A DNA stretch of 64,000 bases from Parvibaculaceae bacterium. Its GTDB lineage: Bacteria > Pseudomonadota > Alphaproteobacteria > Parvibaculales > Parvibaculaceae. The notes beneath the pieces were generated by a model. The model saw nothing but the letters and a program-made list of their open reading frames with translations, was not told the DNA's origin and made no database searches. The position numbers were made by a program, and so were the translations under genes. The stretch lies in contig JARGNZ010000008.1 of assembly GCA_029209985.1 (NCBI GenBank), forward strand, positions 5,054-69,053, in the 5' to 3' direction. Shown in pieces: positions 36,150 to 44,271 of this stretch; positions within the stretch are counted from its first letter, which is position 1; every line of letters starts with the position of its first letter.

Positions 36150-36349
36150 ATGCACTCCTTCTGCTCATTCCCATCGCCCTTGGTCTTGGTATTTTGGGTC
36201 TCCTGGCCTTCCTGTGGTCCATCAAATCCGGCCAATTCGACGATCTAGAAGGCGCTGCCGAGCGCATTCTCTATGATGATGATGCCCCCCTCCCTTCAGA
36301 AGGGCACGCCCCCCAAAATGCCGAAAATGCGGCTAAAGAAGACATTTAG
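36146..36349 (+). CDS. ccoS: cbb3 oxidase maturation protein CcoS (FixS)
   Basis: 67 residues. One membrane helix (about 4-28) followed by WSIKSGQFDDLEGAAERILY, the FixS signature, then an Asp/Pro/Ala-rich tail. CcoS is needed for cofactor insertion into the oxidase. The start overlaps the ccoI stop (ATGA). End of ccoGHIS. Confidence 0.93.
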   Translation: MNALLLLIPIALGLGILGLLAFLWSIKSGQFDDLEGAAERILYDDDAPLPSEGHAPQNAENAAKEDI

Positions 36350-36445
36350 GCCTACAAAATCCCCCAAAAACTAACCTTTTGGTCAATTAAACCTTTATTT
36401 GTTTTCCTTGGCTAGACTGCACGCACAGGTCTAAAGGGGACAAAA

Positions 36446-37408
36446 ATGGACGGGCGCACACTTAAAAAACTTGGCTTGCTTTCACTCGCAATTTTATTTG
36501 CTGGCATTGCCGCATGTGATGATGCGCCAGAACGCCCCTTACGGTTCGGGTCAACCCTTTGGCCTGGTTATGAGCCGCCCTTTATCATCAACGACTTTAA
36601 TCCAGAAGCCGCCGAGACACTGACGCCCATTCAATTTTTGTCAGCAACTGAAGTCATCCAAGCATTTCGCAATGGCTCATTAGATGTGGTCGGTCTCACA
36701 CTTGATGAAACCATCACCTTGCAAGCGATGGGTGCCGACGTGACGGTCATTCTCATTGCAGACATTTCAAACGGCGGCGATGTCATTCTCGCACGTCCCG
36801 GCATCACATCCATCAAAGAGCTAACCGGCAAAAAAGTCGCCGTTGAAACGACAGCTCTAGGTGCCTTCATTTTGACCAGAGCACTGGAAAAAAACGGAAT
36901 GGATTCTCAAGAAATCCTACCGGTTCTGACCACAAGCATGCGCATGGTCAGCACCTATACGGATGGAGAGGTAGATGCCGTTGTCACCTATGAACCGCAT
37001 CGCACAAAATTATTACGATTGGGCGCAAAAGAAGTTTTCACAAGTAAAGACATGCCTGGAGAGATCATTGACGTGGTCGTTGTCGACCGCACACTCATAG
37101 AAAAACGACCAGAAGATTTGAAAAAATTCGTCGACCTCTGGCTTGAAGGCGTTGCCATCATAAACACCAGCAAACAGGCCGATGAGCTTATCGCAAGCCG
37201 TCATCAGCTCAGCGCAGAAGAGGTGAGAAGCTCCTATCAAGGCCTCATCTTGCCAGATCGTGCTGCAAACAAAGACTTCTTCAAGGACGATGCTGTCAAG
37301 ATCACAGCCTTAACAAAACGCCTAGAAAAAGTTCTGTCTGAAAATAAGTTGATCCAGCCTGACATTAAGACTGACCAGCTTTTCGATGGTCAATTCGTCG
37401 TGGAGTAA
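36446..37408 (+). CDS. Periplasmic substrate-binding lipoprotein (NMT1/SsuA-like), no transporter partner
   Basis: 320 residues. A lipoprotein signal peptide ends at Cys24 (LLSLAILFAGIAAC). The mature part matches the nitrate/sulfonate/thiamine-precursor binding-protein superfamily: LRFGSTLWPGYEPPFI, SATEVIQAFRNGSLDVVGL, LTGKKVAVETTALGAFIL, DGEVDAVVTYEPHRTKLL. Such proteins normally feed an ABC importer, but no permease or ATPase gene is nearby. Instead the next gene, 4 nt after, is a membrane histidine kinase with a periplasmic domain, so this protein is probably the ligand sensor for that kinase. The ligand cannot be told. GGGGA ribosome site before ATG 36446. Confidence 0.85.
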   Translation: MDGRTLKKLGLLSLAILFAGIAACDDAPERPLRFGSTLWPGYEPPFIINDFNPEAAETLTPIQFLSATEVIQAFRNGSLDVVGLTLDETITLQAMGADVTVILIADISNGGDVILARPGITSIKELTGKKVAVETTALGAFILTRALEKNGMDSQEILPVLTTSMRMVSTYTDGEVDAVVTYEPHRTKLLRLGAKEVFTSKDMPGEIIDVVVVDRTLIEKRPEDLKKFVDLWLEGVAIINTSKQADELIASRHQLSAEEVRSSYQGLILPDRAANKDFFKDDAVKITALTKRLEKVLSENKLIQPDIKTDQLFDGQFVVE

Positions 37409-37412
37409 TGCG

Positions 37413-39461
37413 ATGCTTAGCATCTCCCTACGACGTTTAATGCCACTATTGGCGCTTGCGTTGGCAATGTCCGTCATTGGCTATCAATATTGGTATATGT
37501 CGAGCAAGCTTTCCGAAAAGCAATTGCAGGATGATCGGTACTTCCTCGCAGCGTTGGCCTCTCAATTACAAAACCAATTGAGCAAGGCGATTTATAGCGC
37601 CGATGATGATTTGATCCACGAAGCTTTGATGAGTTCGAGCTTTACACGTGAAATACGTACTGCATTATTTATAAACTCCGATGGAAATGTCAGCCACGCA
37701 ACCGATTTCGCTCTGATAGGGCGCCACACAGCCACTCTTCCACAGATTGATGTGCACAGCTTTGCCGACATTGTAAAAAAGGGACAAGCTTTTTTAGACT
37801 TAGAACATCCCCATCATCATATTGTAAGTTACACCCCGATCAGTCTTCAGCGCCAAGAAAGTGAGCTGCGGCCCTCGCGCGTAGGGTGGCTTATTCTGGA
37901 ATATGATACCGCCTACGGACAGGCAACTCTCAACAAAACCATCAATGATGTAACCGGCAAAACAGCCCTATTTGTTTGCATCCTCATTGCAGCTTTAAGC
38001 CTGCTGCTGCGCTATACGTTAACAAATCGCATGGAGAGCTTACTGCGCGTAACCGATAGTATCGCACGAGGAAATTTGGAAGAAACATCCGACCTCAAGG
38101 GAAGGGACGAGTTTTCTCAAATTGCACGTTCCATCAACCACATGGCGCGAAATCTGAACACGGTTCAAAAAGATTTACGAGCCAGCCAAACTCTTTTGAC
38201 GAACGCCCAGCGATTGGCAGGTCTAACCAGTTGGCGGTGGGACCCAATCGGAAAAAAAATGATATGGTCCGAAAATGCCGAAGAAATTTTGGGGAACGGT
38301 ATTGCCAAAATAAACTGGTTTACCAATCGCATCGATCTGGATTCAGTTCATCCAGAAGACAAAGAAATATTCAGCAACGCTTTAAGTGATGCCGTCCTCA
38401 GATTAAAATCAGGCACAGCAACATTTAGATTGATCAGCGCTTCAGGGGAGACGAAATGGATCGAGTTTCAAAGTGAAGTTGATGGGGATGTTGAAGGTCC
38501 GGCCACTCAAATTTTTGGGGCCTTCCTCGATATCACCAACTTGAAAAATGCAGAGGTAAATCTGCGCGAACTCAACACCAACCTTGAAAATCGCGTCGAA
38601 GTCCGCACCCAAGAACTCAACCATTCGAATGTACGTCTGCTAGAAGCGCTTGATGACCTAAAAGAAACACAAGCAGGGCTGATTGAAGCAGAAAAAATGG
38701 CTTCCTTGGGTGGATTGGTCGCCGGCATTTCCCATGAGATTAATACCCCCATTGGCGTAAGCGTCACCGCTATTAGCCACCTTGAAAGAGTCCAAGCCGA
38801 CATTGAAAAAGAATTTTTAGCAGGAACTTTGGAAAAAGAGACCTTTCAAAAACAACTCGCGTCCAGTCAAGAAGCCGTTCGCATTGTGCTCTCTAATTTG
38901 CGCCGCGCCCGCAATTTGATCGCAAGCTTCAAACGTGTCTCTGTTGACCATTCAAGCGGCGCGGACGCTCAGTTCGACCTCAAAACATTGTTCGATGATG
39001 CGCTTTTGAGCCTATCGCCTAAGTTACGCATGACCAAACATAAGGTCAATTTGAGCACGACAGGGTCAGTATGCTTAGAAGCTGACCCCGGCGCTCTTCA
39101 CCAAATTCTCAACAATCTAGTGATGAACGCCCTTCTTCATGCTTTTCCTGATATTGAGGAAGGGGTCGTCAGCATCAACATCGATGGCAGCGGCGAGGAT
39201 GTCACCATCACCTTTGAAGATAATGGCATTGGCATGTCACCAGAAATCAGCGCCCGCATCTTCGAGCCTTTTTTCACCACGAAACGCGGACAAGGCGGCA
39301 GCGGGCTTGGTATGCACATCATATATAATCTGGTCACACAAACATTGAATGGCAAAATACAGTGCCTCAGCACTCCCGGCAAAGGCACCCGCTTTACAAT
39401 CTGCTTGCCCGGCTCTTTACGTGTTCACGCCACAAGCGCGCCCAACACCTCTGTTGCCTAA
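37413..39461 (+). CDS. Transmembrane PAS sensor histidine kinase, partner of the binding lipoprotein
   Basis: 682 residues. Order: membrane helix (about 8-28); periplasmic domain (about 30-185); second helix (TALFVCILIAALSLLLRYTL); HAMP (about 205-260, RVTDSIARGNLEE); PAS with PAC (about 270-385, FRLISASGETKWIEFQSE); coiled coil (about 390-430); HisKA with phospho-His in LVAGISHEINTPIGVSV (about 440); HATPase with LHQILNNLVMNALLHAF, FEDNGIGMSPEI and GQGGSGLGMHI. No receiver domain. ATG 37413 has GGAG in the end of the preceding gene. No response regulator is adjacent, so the output is unknown. The kinase fold is certain; its signal is inferred from the neighbour. Confidence 0.93.
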   Translation: MLSISLRRLMPLLALALAMSVIGYQYWYMSSKLSEKQLQDDRYFLAALASQLQNQLSKAIYSADDDLIHEALMSSSFTREIRTALFINSDGNVSHATDFALIGRHTATLPQIDVHSFADIVKKGQAFLDLEHPHHHIVSYTPISLQRQESELRPSRVGWLILEYDTAYGQATLNKTINDVTGKTALFVCILIAALSLLLRYTLTNRMESLLRVTDSIARGNLEETSDLKGRDEFSQIARSINHMARNLNTVQKDLRASQTLLTNAQRLAGLTSWRWDPIGKKMIWSENAEEILGNGIAKINWFTNRIDLDSVHPEDKEIFSNALSDAVLRLKSGTATFRLISASGETKWIEFQSEVDGDVEGPATQIFGAFLDITNLKNAEVNLRELNTNLENRVEVRTQELNHSNVRLLEALDDLKETQAGLIEAEKMASLGGLVAGISHEINTPIGVSVTAISHLERVQADIEKEFLAGTLEKETFQKQLASSQEAVRIVLSNLRRARNLIASFKRVSVDHSSGADAQFDLKTLFDDALLSLSPKLRMTKHKVNLSTTGSVCLEADPGALHQILNNLVMNALLHAFPDIEEGVVSINIDGSGEDVTITFEDNGIGMSPEISARIFEPFFTTKRGQGGSGLGMHIIYNLVTQTLNGKIQCLSTPGKGTRFTICLPGSLRVHATSAPNTSVA

Positions 39462-39480
39462 CAGCATAAGAACACCCGGC

Positions 39481-40326
39481 TTAGTCAATGTGAACCAATC
39501 CGCGATACGCATGCCAACTGGCGTGCCCAATCAGTGGAAAAGCCACAACCATACCCACCATGAAAGTCGCCATGCCCACGACCGTTACCATGGTGATGAT
39601 CCATCCCCACAACATCATCGGCCAAAAGTTTTCTTGAACCGTCCGCAAGCTTAGGAGCATGGCTGATAACGCATCAACATCGCGCACCAGTAACATAGGC
39701 ACCGAGATCACGCTGATTGAAAAACAGAAAACAGCAAACACCCCGCCCAAAAGGGACCCGACCACAAGCAGACCGAGCCCGTGCGGCGTGAACAACAAGG
39801 TCGGCAAAAAGTTTTCTAAACTGGGCATCACTTGTGAGCCGAAGAACAGCGCAAACAGCAAAAGCGCAATACGCATCCAAACCAGCAACAAAAGCGAAAG
39901 AACAAAGGCAAGAAAAGCTAATTGCGAGGGGGCCTTTGCCTTCACAAAAAAGACCGCCCTAAGGCTGAGTGCCTCCCCGGCCTCACGCCGTCGGCTCGCC
40001 TCATACATGCCCATCGCCAACATGGGGCCCAACAACATAAAGCCCGCCCCAAGCGCCAAAGCAACTGGCCCCCATTGGGCTACAAACATGCCACCGACAA
40101 TGAGAAAGGAAAGTGCCGCAAACCCAGCCCCATAACAAAGGCTATAAAGGGGCATGGCCGAAAAATCTGCCCACCCCGCAGCGAGCCAACTCCATGGCGC
40201 ATCTGCCCTAATTTTTTTAATATGTGCTTCACCAGCACTCCCAAGCGAAAGTGTCACTTGTTTTCCCCCTCCGCGTTCCGCGCTCTTTTTAGATACGTTC
40301 CGCTTTCCATTTGCCATTTCAGCCAT
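39481..40326 (-). CDS. DUF2189 family integral membrane protein
   Basis: 281 residues, about six membrane segments between residues 60 and 275 (for example AALSFLIVGGMFVAQWGPVA, VGMATFMVGMVVAFPLIGHA). The conserved DUF2189 elements are PWSWLAAGWADF near the N-terminus, LGPMLAMGMYEASRRREAGE in the middle and GHASWHAYRGLV at the end. Function of the family is unknown. ATG 40326 follows a strong GGAGGA; a further in-frame ATG at 40380 has none. It converges on the kinase gene with 19 nt between the stops. Confidence 0.88.
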   Translation of the reverse strand: MAEMANGKRNVSKKSAERGGGKQVTLSLGSAGEAHIKKIRADAPWSWLAAGWADFSAMPLYSLCYGAGFAALSFLIVGGMFVAQWGPVALALGAGFMLLGPMLAMGMYEASRRREAGEALSLRAVFFVKAKAPSQLAFLAFVLSLLLLVWMRIALLLFALFFGSQVMPSLENFLPTLLFTPHGLGLLVVGSLLGGVFAVFCFSISVISVPMLLVRDVDALSAMLLSLRTVQENFWPMMLWGWIITMVTVVGMATFMVGMVVAFPLIGHASWHAYRGLVHID

Positions 40327-40796
40327 GGCTTTTCCTCCGCTGGGGACCACCCGATCGATATAGTAGGTGTCAGAGATCAAAATGAAAGCACTTGAGCCAT
40401 TTTGACGCGGTTTTTTAGTAAAAACTCAGCGAAACCATCCAAAGCAGACCAAATACAGAAATTTTGGGCATTCATTTTTCAGAATCGATTCTTGCACGGG
40501 ACCGTTTTCGAGAAGTTATTTTCAGATTCGGACCTCAGCCACAGTCAACAGCCCCCATGAGTCGAGAGCTGAAAATTCTTCATAATTGAACGCGAAATAT
40601 TATTACAAATCTTGGTGGCGTTGAGATAAGAAATTACAAAAAATCCGCTCCCCACTAAAGTGCGCTGCGGCATTCGGGCACAGCTCAAAAAAATATTTTG
40701 AGAATACGGAGTATTTTTACAAACAATATCAATGACTTGAGGAATTTGATACTGACTATCATGTAATTACGTATGTGTGCACCGCACAAAACATTG
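40327..40796. other. Intergenic stretch without recognised gene
   Basis: 470 bp, AT-rich in the second half. It should contain the promoter of the DUF2189 gene. A TCAAAAAAATATTTTGA dyad at 40685-40701 is visible. A second promoter-like pair, CTTGAG at 40736 and TATCATGT at 40758, could serve the small RNA downstream under a heat-shock-type sigma factor, but this is weak. No protein gene is credible here. Confidence 0.4.
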
Positions 40797-40825
40797 TTGA
40801 CAATTCGTCAGAAACTAACGATAAC
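40797..40825 (+). promoter_or_regulatory. Sigma-70-like promoter of the CCUCCUCCC small RNA
   Basis: TTGACA at 40797-40802 (perfect -35), 17-nt spacer, GATAAC at 40820-40825 (4 of 6 with TATAAT). Transcription would begin near 40831-40833, immediately before the first hairpin of the small RNA. Confidence 0.7.
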
Positions 40826-40830
40826 TGCTC

Positions 40831-40926
40831 TCGAAAGACGCAGCCACCCCTCCTCCCAAGGCTTGCGTCTTGCGTTAAATGGCCGTCTGTGCTCCCTCCT
40901 CCTCCTCCCTTGCACAGACGGCTTTT
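40831..40926 (+). ncRNA. Small RNA with two CCUCCUCCC hairpin loops (cuckoo / CcsR / alpha-r14 type)
   Basis: About 95 nt. Hairpin 1: AAGACGCA (40835-40842) pairs with TGCGTCTT (40864-40871), GCC with GGC inside, and the loop ACCCCTCCTCCCAA contains CCTCCTCCC. Hairpin 2: GCCGTCTGTGC (40882-40892) pairs perfectly with GCACAGACGGC (40912-40922); its 19-nt loop is pure pyrimidine and again contains CCTCCTCCC; TTTT follows, so it doubles as terminator. Exposed CCUCCUCCC is complementary to Shine-Dalgarno sequences. This is the architecture of the alphaproteobacterial cuckoo family (CcsR RNAs of Rhodobacter, alpha-r14 of rhizobia), stress-linked post-transcriptional regulators. A good promoter sits in register. 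Family membership is inferred from structure. Confidence 0.8.
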
Positions 40927-40985
40927 AGCCGCCACACCAGCAGCTCCCCCTTTCAAAGTTTAGAAATTACACGGCTCTGATATGA

Positions 40986-41492
40986 TCAGGCGCTGTCAGA
41001 CGTGGCCGACCGAATGGTGACTGGACGAAACACAGCACCCACCACCGGTCCGCTCATCCATGCCCGCATGTCCCAAGTAGCCGGAGGACTGTTGCCCGCC
41101 GACGGGCCCTCAACCGGCCCCTGCGCTTCATCACGCCCCCCCAGGATCACCCACACCTTGCCAGCCTCAAAAGCGTGCTCCCTGTCAAATCTCGAAGGAA
41201 CCGCTTGGCTGCTTGGATGGGAATGATAAAAGCCAATCACCTCTTGAGCATCCTGAGCCGCACGCGCACGGCGATGCGCCTCAAAAAGTGCTTTAGGGTC
41301 AATCTCAAAAAACTGGGTCTGGTCTTTAGGGCTGGTATTAAGCGTATCGATCACATCGCACACCCGCCATCCGGTTGGTGTCCTCTGGCCCATGAGGATA
41401 CCGCACGCTTCATTGGGAAAAGCCACCGCTGCAGCCTTTTCCATGGCACCACGCCAACAAACATCTAAAATGAGCGTGGCAGCGGCCTCCAT
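40986..41492 (-). CDS. JAMM/Mov34 (M67) metallopeptidase-like protein
   Basis: 168 residues. The zinc-binding JAMM signature is complete: HSHPSSQAVPSRFD (H-x-H-x7-S-x2-D) with an upstream Glu in NEACGILMG. Bacterial members of this type resemble archaeal JAMM proteases and the peptidases that trim sulfur-carrier or ubiquitin-like proteins. No ubiquitin-like carrier, ThiS/MoaD or E1-like gene is adjacent, so the substrate is open. It overlaps the upstream gene by one base (TAATG) and is cotranscribed with it. Confidence 0.88.
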   Translation of the reverse strand: MEAAATLILDVCWRGAMEKAAAVAFPNEACGILMGQRTPTGWRVCDVIDTLNTSPKDQTQFFEIDPKALFEAHRRARAAQDAQEVIGFYHSHPSSQAVPSRFDREHAFEAGKVWVILGGRDEAQGPVEGPSAGNSPPATWDMRAWMSGPVVGAVFRPVTIRSATSDSA

Positions 41493-41878
41493 TACTCAGG
41501 CACGGCGACAGTTGGCGTCAACACCAATTCACGCACAACCTCTCCCGTATCAGGGTCCAGCAACATCACAGAACGCCCTTGCGGCTGTTTTAGGTCCACC
41601 GCGAGATAGTCTTTGCCAAAATATGTCCGCAAAACCTCTGCATCCGCTGGAATCTCTACCAAAACACGTCCATTGGTGGTGGATTTCATCGTCGAGAAGC
41701 GATAGGCAATGGTTCCCATGACCGAGAGGAATCCAAGAATGAGGATAATCCCCATTCCGATGACACCGGCCAACATCCGTTTCTGGCGAGCTGAAAGTTC
41801 CGGCTTAAGACCTTCGCCATCAATTGAGCTATGATGCTCGTCCACTTCTGCAGCCATTTGATGGGTACTCTCTGCCAT
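41492..41878 (-). CDS. Single-pass membrane protein (DUF6476-like)
   Basis: 128 residues. Polar N-terminus, one membrane helix (about 36-62, LAGVIGMGIILILGFLSVMG), and a small extracytoplasmic domain with VEIPADAEVLRTYFGKDYLA and VMLLDPDTGEVVRE. The overall pattern fits a short alphaproteobacterial family of unknown function usually found beside rluD. ATG 41878 is preceded by AGGAG; the in-frame TTG at 41899 is less likely. The start codon physically overlaps the divergent rluD start. Confidence 0.75.
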   Translation of the reverse strand: MAESTHQMAAEVDEHHSSIDGEGLKPELSARQKRMLAGVIGMGIILILGFLSVMGTIAYRFSTMKSTTNGRVLVEIPADAEVLRTYFGKDYLAVDLKQPQGRSVMLLDPDTGEVVRELVLTPTVAVPE

Positions 41879-42929
41879 GTCTTCTCCTGATCTTCCCAAT
41901 GTTGATAGTCATTTAGACGCTGCCGACGAAACCGTCGAACTAACCGTCACCGACGCAGACACGTCCCAACGCTTGGATCGCTTTCTTGCCGCCGCCCTAG
42001 AGGACCGCGAAGCGCCCCCAAGCCGTTCTCGTATTCATGCCCTTATTGCACAAGGCCGCCTAAGCAGGCTCACCCCGCAGGGTTCGCGGACGATAAGCGA
42101 CAGGTCTTACCGGGTCAAACTCGATGAGGTGTATACGCTCATCATTCCCGCCCCCTTGCCTGCAACGCCGATCGCCCAAGACATCCCATTAGATATTCTA
42201 TACGAGGATGACACCCTCATTGTCGTCAATAAAGCCGCAGGCATGGTTGTGCATCCAGCACCCGGCGCACTAGATGGCACCTTGGTCAATGCCCTGCTGG
42301 CCCATTGTGGCGACAGCTTCCAAGGCATTGGCGGCGAACAACGCCCCGGCATCGTGCACCGCCTAGATAAAGAAACCTCTGGTGTCATGGTCGTGGCCAA
42401 AACAGAGCCTGCCCTGCATCACCTCCAACTACAATTCGCCGCCCACGGACGTGATGGCCGCTTAGAACGTGCCTATACCGCCCTCGCATGGGGGGAAATT
42501 CAGCCCCCAAAAGGGTCCGTTGATGCACCAATCGCCAGGTCCCCACACAATCGGCGTAAAATGGCTGTGCGCAAAACCGGCGGCAGAGAGTCAATCACAC
42601 ACTTTGAAGTGCGCAAATCATTTGGCGACCCGATCATCGTGAGCCAAGTTGAATGCCGCTTGGAAACAGGCCGTACACACCAAATTCGCGTCCACCTCAC
42701 CCACATGGGCCATCCTTTGCTCGGCGACCCAACCTATGGCGGCAGTCAAAAAACCCGCCACAACAAGCTCACAGAGGGCGCACAAAACGCTTTGGCAGAC
42801 CTCAGCCGCCAAGCCCTGCACGCCCACGAATTAGGCTTTGACCATCCCAAAACAGGTGAACATATGGTTTTTCGCCAAGAATTACCGGATGATATGGCCA
42901 AATTGATTGCTGAACTCACTGATATGTGA
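41877..42929 (+). CDS. rluD: 23S rRNA pseudouridine synthase RluD-type
   Basis: 350 residues. Makes pseudouridines in helix 69 of 23S rRNA. An S4 RNA-binding domain (about 30-90, SQRLDRFLAAAL to YRVKLDEVYTL) precedes the catalytic domain with HRLDKETSGVMVVAKT (catalytic Asp), LETGRTHQIRVHLTHMGHPL and GDPTYGG. RluD rather than RluC is likely from the S4 domain and length, but not certain. ATG 41877 is the only suitable start; no purine-rich site precedes it, so translation may be leaderless or weak. Confidence 0.9.
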   Translation: MSSPDLPNVDSHLDAADETVELTVTDADTSQRLDRFLAAALEDREAPPSRSRIHALIAQGRLSRLTPQGSRTISDRSYRVKLDEVYTLIIPAPLPATPIAQDIPLDILYEDDTLIVVNKAAGMVVHPAPGALDGTLVNALLAHCGDSFQGIGGEQRPGIVHRLDKETSGVMVVAKTEPALHHLQLQFAAHGRDGRLERAYTALAWGEIQPPKGSVDAPIARSPHNRRKMAVRKTGGRESITHFEVRKSFGDPIIVSQVECRLETGRTHQIRVHLTHMGHPLLGDPTYGGSQKTRHNKLTEGAQNALADLSRQALHAHELGFDHPKTGEHMVFRQELPDDMAKLIAELTDM

Positions 42930-42952
42930 CTTTGAGACGCGATTTTGCCCTT

Positions 42953-42981
42953 TTATCCCTGTCAACCATTCCCCATATAAT
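42953..42981 (+). promoter_or_regulatory. Candidate rpoH promoter
   Basis: A perfect -10 TATAAT at 42976-42981 with a poor -35 (TTATCC, 17-nt spacer). It would give an rpoH leader of about 130 nt. Confidence 0.4.
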
Positions 42982-43120
42982 GTGGGAAGCAGGGATGCGG
43001 TTACACAGGCCTACCTCTGCAAAGCGTGAGTACAGGGACCGGCCTTTTGGCGCTATTCTGGGCATCTAATTTAGGGGTCCAAGGTCGCATGTAAGGAACG
43101 AACCCAAGAGGGAGAACACC

Positions 43121-44119
43121 ATGTCGAAAACACCTACCAGCACCGCTACCAAAAAAGCAGCGGCAAAAAAAGCGGCACCAAAAGCTCCGACAAAAAAAGC
43201 GACTTCCTCCTCCGCCAAATCCATCATGCCCGCCATGACCCCCGAGGGTAGCCTGTCCAAATATTTGCAGGAAATTCGCAAATTTCCAATGCTGGAACCG
43301 CAAGAAGAATACATGCTGGGCAAACGCTGGAAAGAGCATGAAGATTCCGAAGCAGCGCACCGTATGGTAACAAGCCACTTGCGCCTTGTGGCCAAAATTG
43401 CCATGGGCTATCGCGGCTACGGCCTGCCCATTGGGGAAGTCATTTCGGAAGGCAACGTGGGCCTTATGCAGGCGGTCAAACGGTTTGAGCCTGAAAAAGG
43501 ATTCCGCTTGGCAACGTATGCCATGTGGTGGATCCGCGCGTCCATCCAAGAATATATTTTGCGTTCTTGGTCATTGGTCAAAATCGGCACCACAGCAGCG
43601 CAAAAGAAACTCTTCTTCAATTTGCGCAAAGTAAAAGGCCAACTCAAAGCCTTTGAAGAAGGAGACTTGCACCCCGAAACGGTCAGCGAAATCTCCACAC
43701 GCCTTGGTGTGACCGAGACAGAAGTGATCACAATGAACCGGCGCATGTCCGGCCCTGATAACTCCCTCAATGCGCCTCTACGCCATGACGGGGAAGACGG
43801 GGAAGAGTGGCAAGATTGGCTCGTCGATGAAAGCGCAGACCAAGAAGTGGAGCTGGGTGACCAAGAAGAATTGAACCAGCGCCGCGACATGCTTGCCTTG
43901 GCCATGCAGGAGCTGAACGAACGCGAAATGGACATCCTCACGGAGCGACGCTTGAAAGATAGCCCTTCGACATTGGAGCAATTGTCTCAGAAATATAGCA
44001 TCAGTCGGGAACGGGTCCGCCAAATTGAAGTACGGGCCTTTGAGAAGCTTCAAAAAGCAATGCACAAAGCCATGCAGTCCCAACAGATCGACCATCGCGA
44101 AGCCCTTGAAGCAATGTAG
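43121..44119 (+). CDS. rpoH: RNA polymerase sigma-32 factor RpoH with a basic N-terminal extension
   Basis: 332 residues. RpoH directs heat-shock and stress transcription. Core: LSKYLQEIRKFPMLEPQEEY (region 1.2), HRMVTSHLRLVAKIAMGYRG (2.1), FRLATYAMWWIRASIQEYIL (2.3-2.4), the RpoH box QKKLFFNLRKVKGQ, and region 4 SISRERVRQIEVRAFEKLQ. Unusual: about 35 extra N-terminal residues made almost only of Lys, Ala, Thr, Pro and Ser (KKAAAKKAAPKAPTKKAT), like a histone H1 tail. The start is sound (GGGAG before ATG 43121). Followed by its own terminator. Confidence 0.95.
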   Translation: MSKTPTSTATKKAAAKKAAPKAPTKKATSSSAKSIMPAMTPEGSLSKYLQEIRKFPMLEPQEEYMLGKRWKEHEDSEAAHRMVTSHLRLVAKIAMGYRGYGLPIGEVISEGNVGLMQAVKRFEPEKGFRLATYAMWWIRASIQEYILRSWSLVKIGTTAAQKKLFFNLRKVKGQLKAFEEGDLHPETVSEISTRLGVTETEVITMNRRMSGPDNSLNAPLRHDGEDGEEWQDWLVDESADQEVELGDQEELNQRRDMLALAMQELNEREMDILTERRLKDSPSTLEQLSQKYSISRERVRQIEVRAFEKLQKAMHKAMQSQQIDHREALEAM

Positions 44120-44148
44120 GGCGACCTATCTCGTACATGACAGACAAT

Positions 44149-44174
44149 AAAACCGCGCCTCACAGCGCGGTTTT
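44149..44174 (+). terminator. Rho-independent terminator after rpoH
   Basis: Perfect 10-bp arms AAAACCGCGC and GCGCGGTTTT with a 6-nt loop. Confidence 0.92.
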
Positions 44175-44271
44175 ATAATAAGCCCCAAGGCAATCTCACA
44201 TTTTCATGCCCAATTTATTTGAGCACAAGAAACGGGAAGCCTTTTAAGGTGAAACCCATCATACTTCCCCC

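Noticed and set aside
36446-37408. Nitrate, taurine or thiamine-precursor transporter binding protein
   Set aside because: The fold matches the superfamily, but no permease or ATPase gene accompanies it, so a specific substrate name is not justified.
40775-40963. Two overlapping open frames (62 and 65 codons) on opposite strands
   Set aside because: They cover the small RNA promoter and hairpins; their Pro/Arg or Gly/Arg-rich stretches are translations of the CCTCCTCCC loops.
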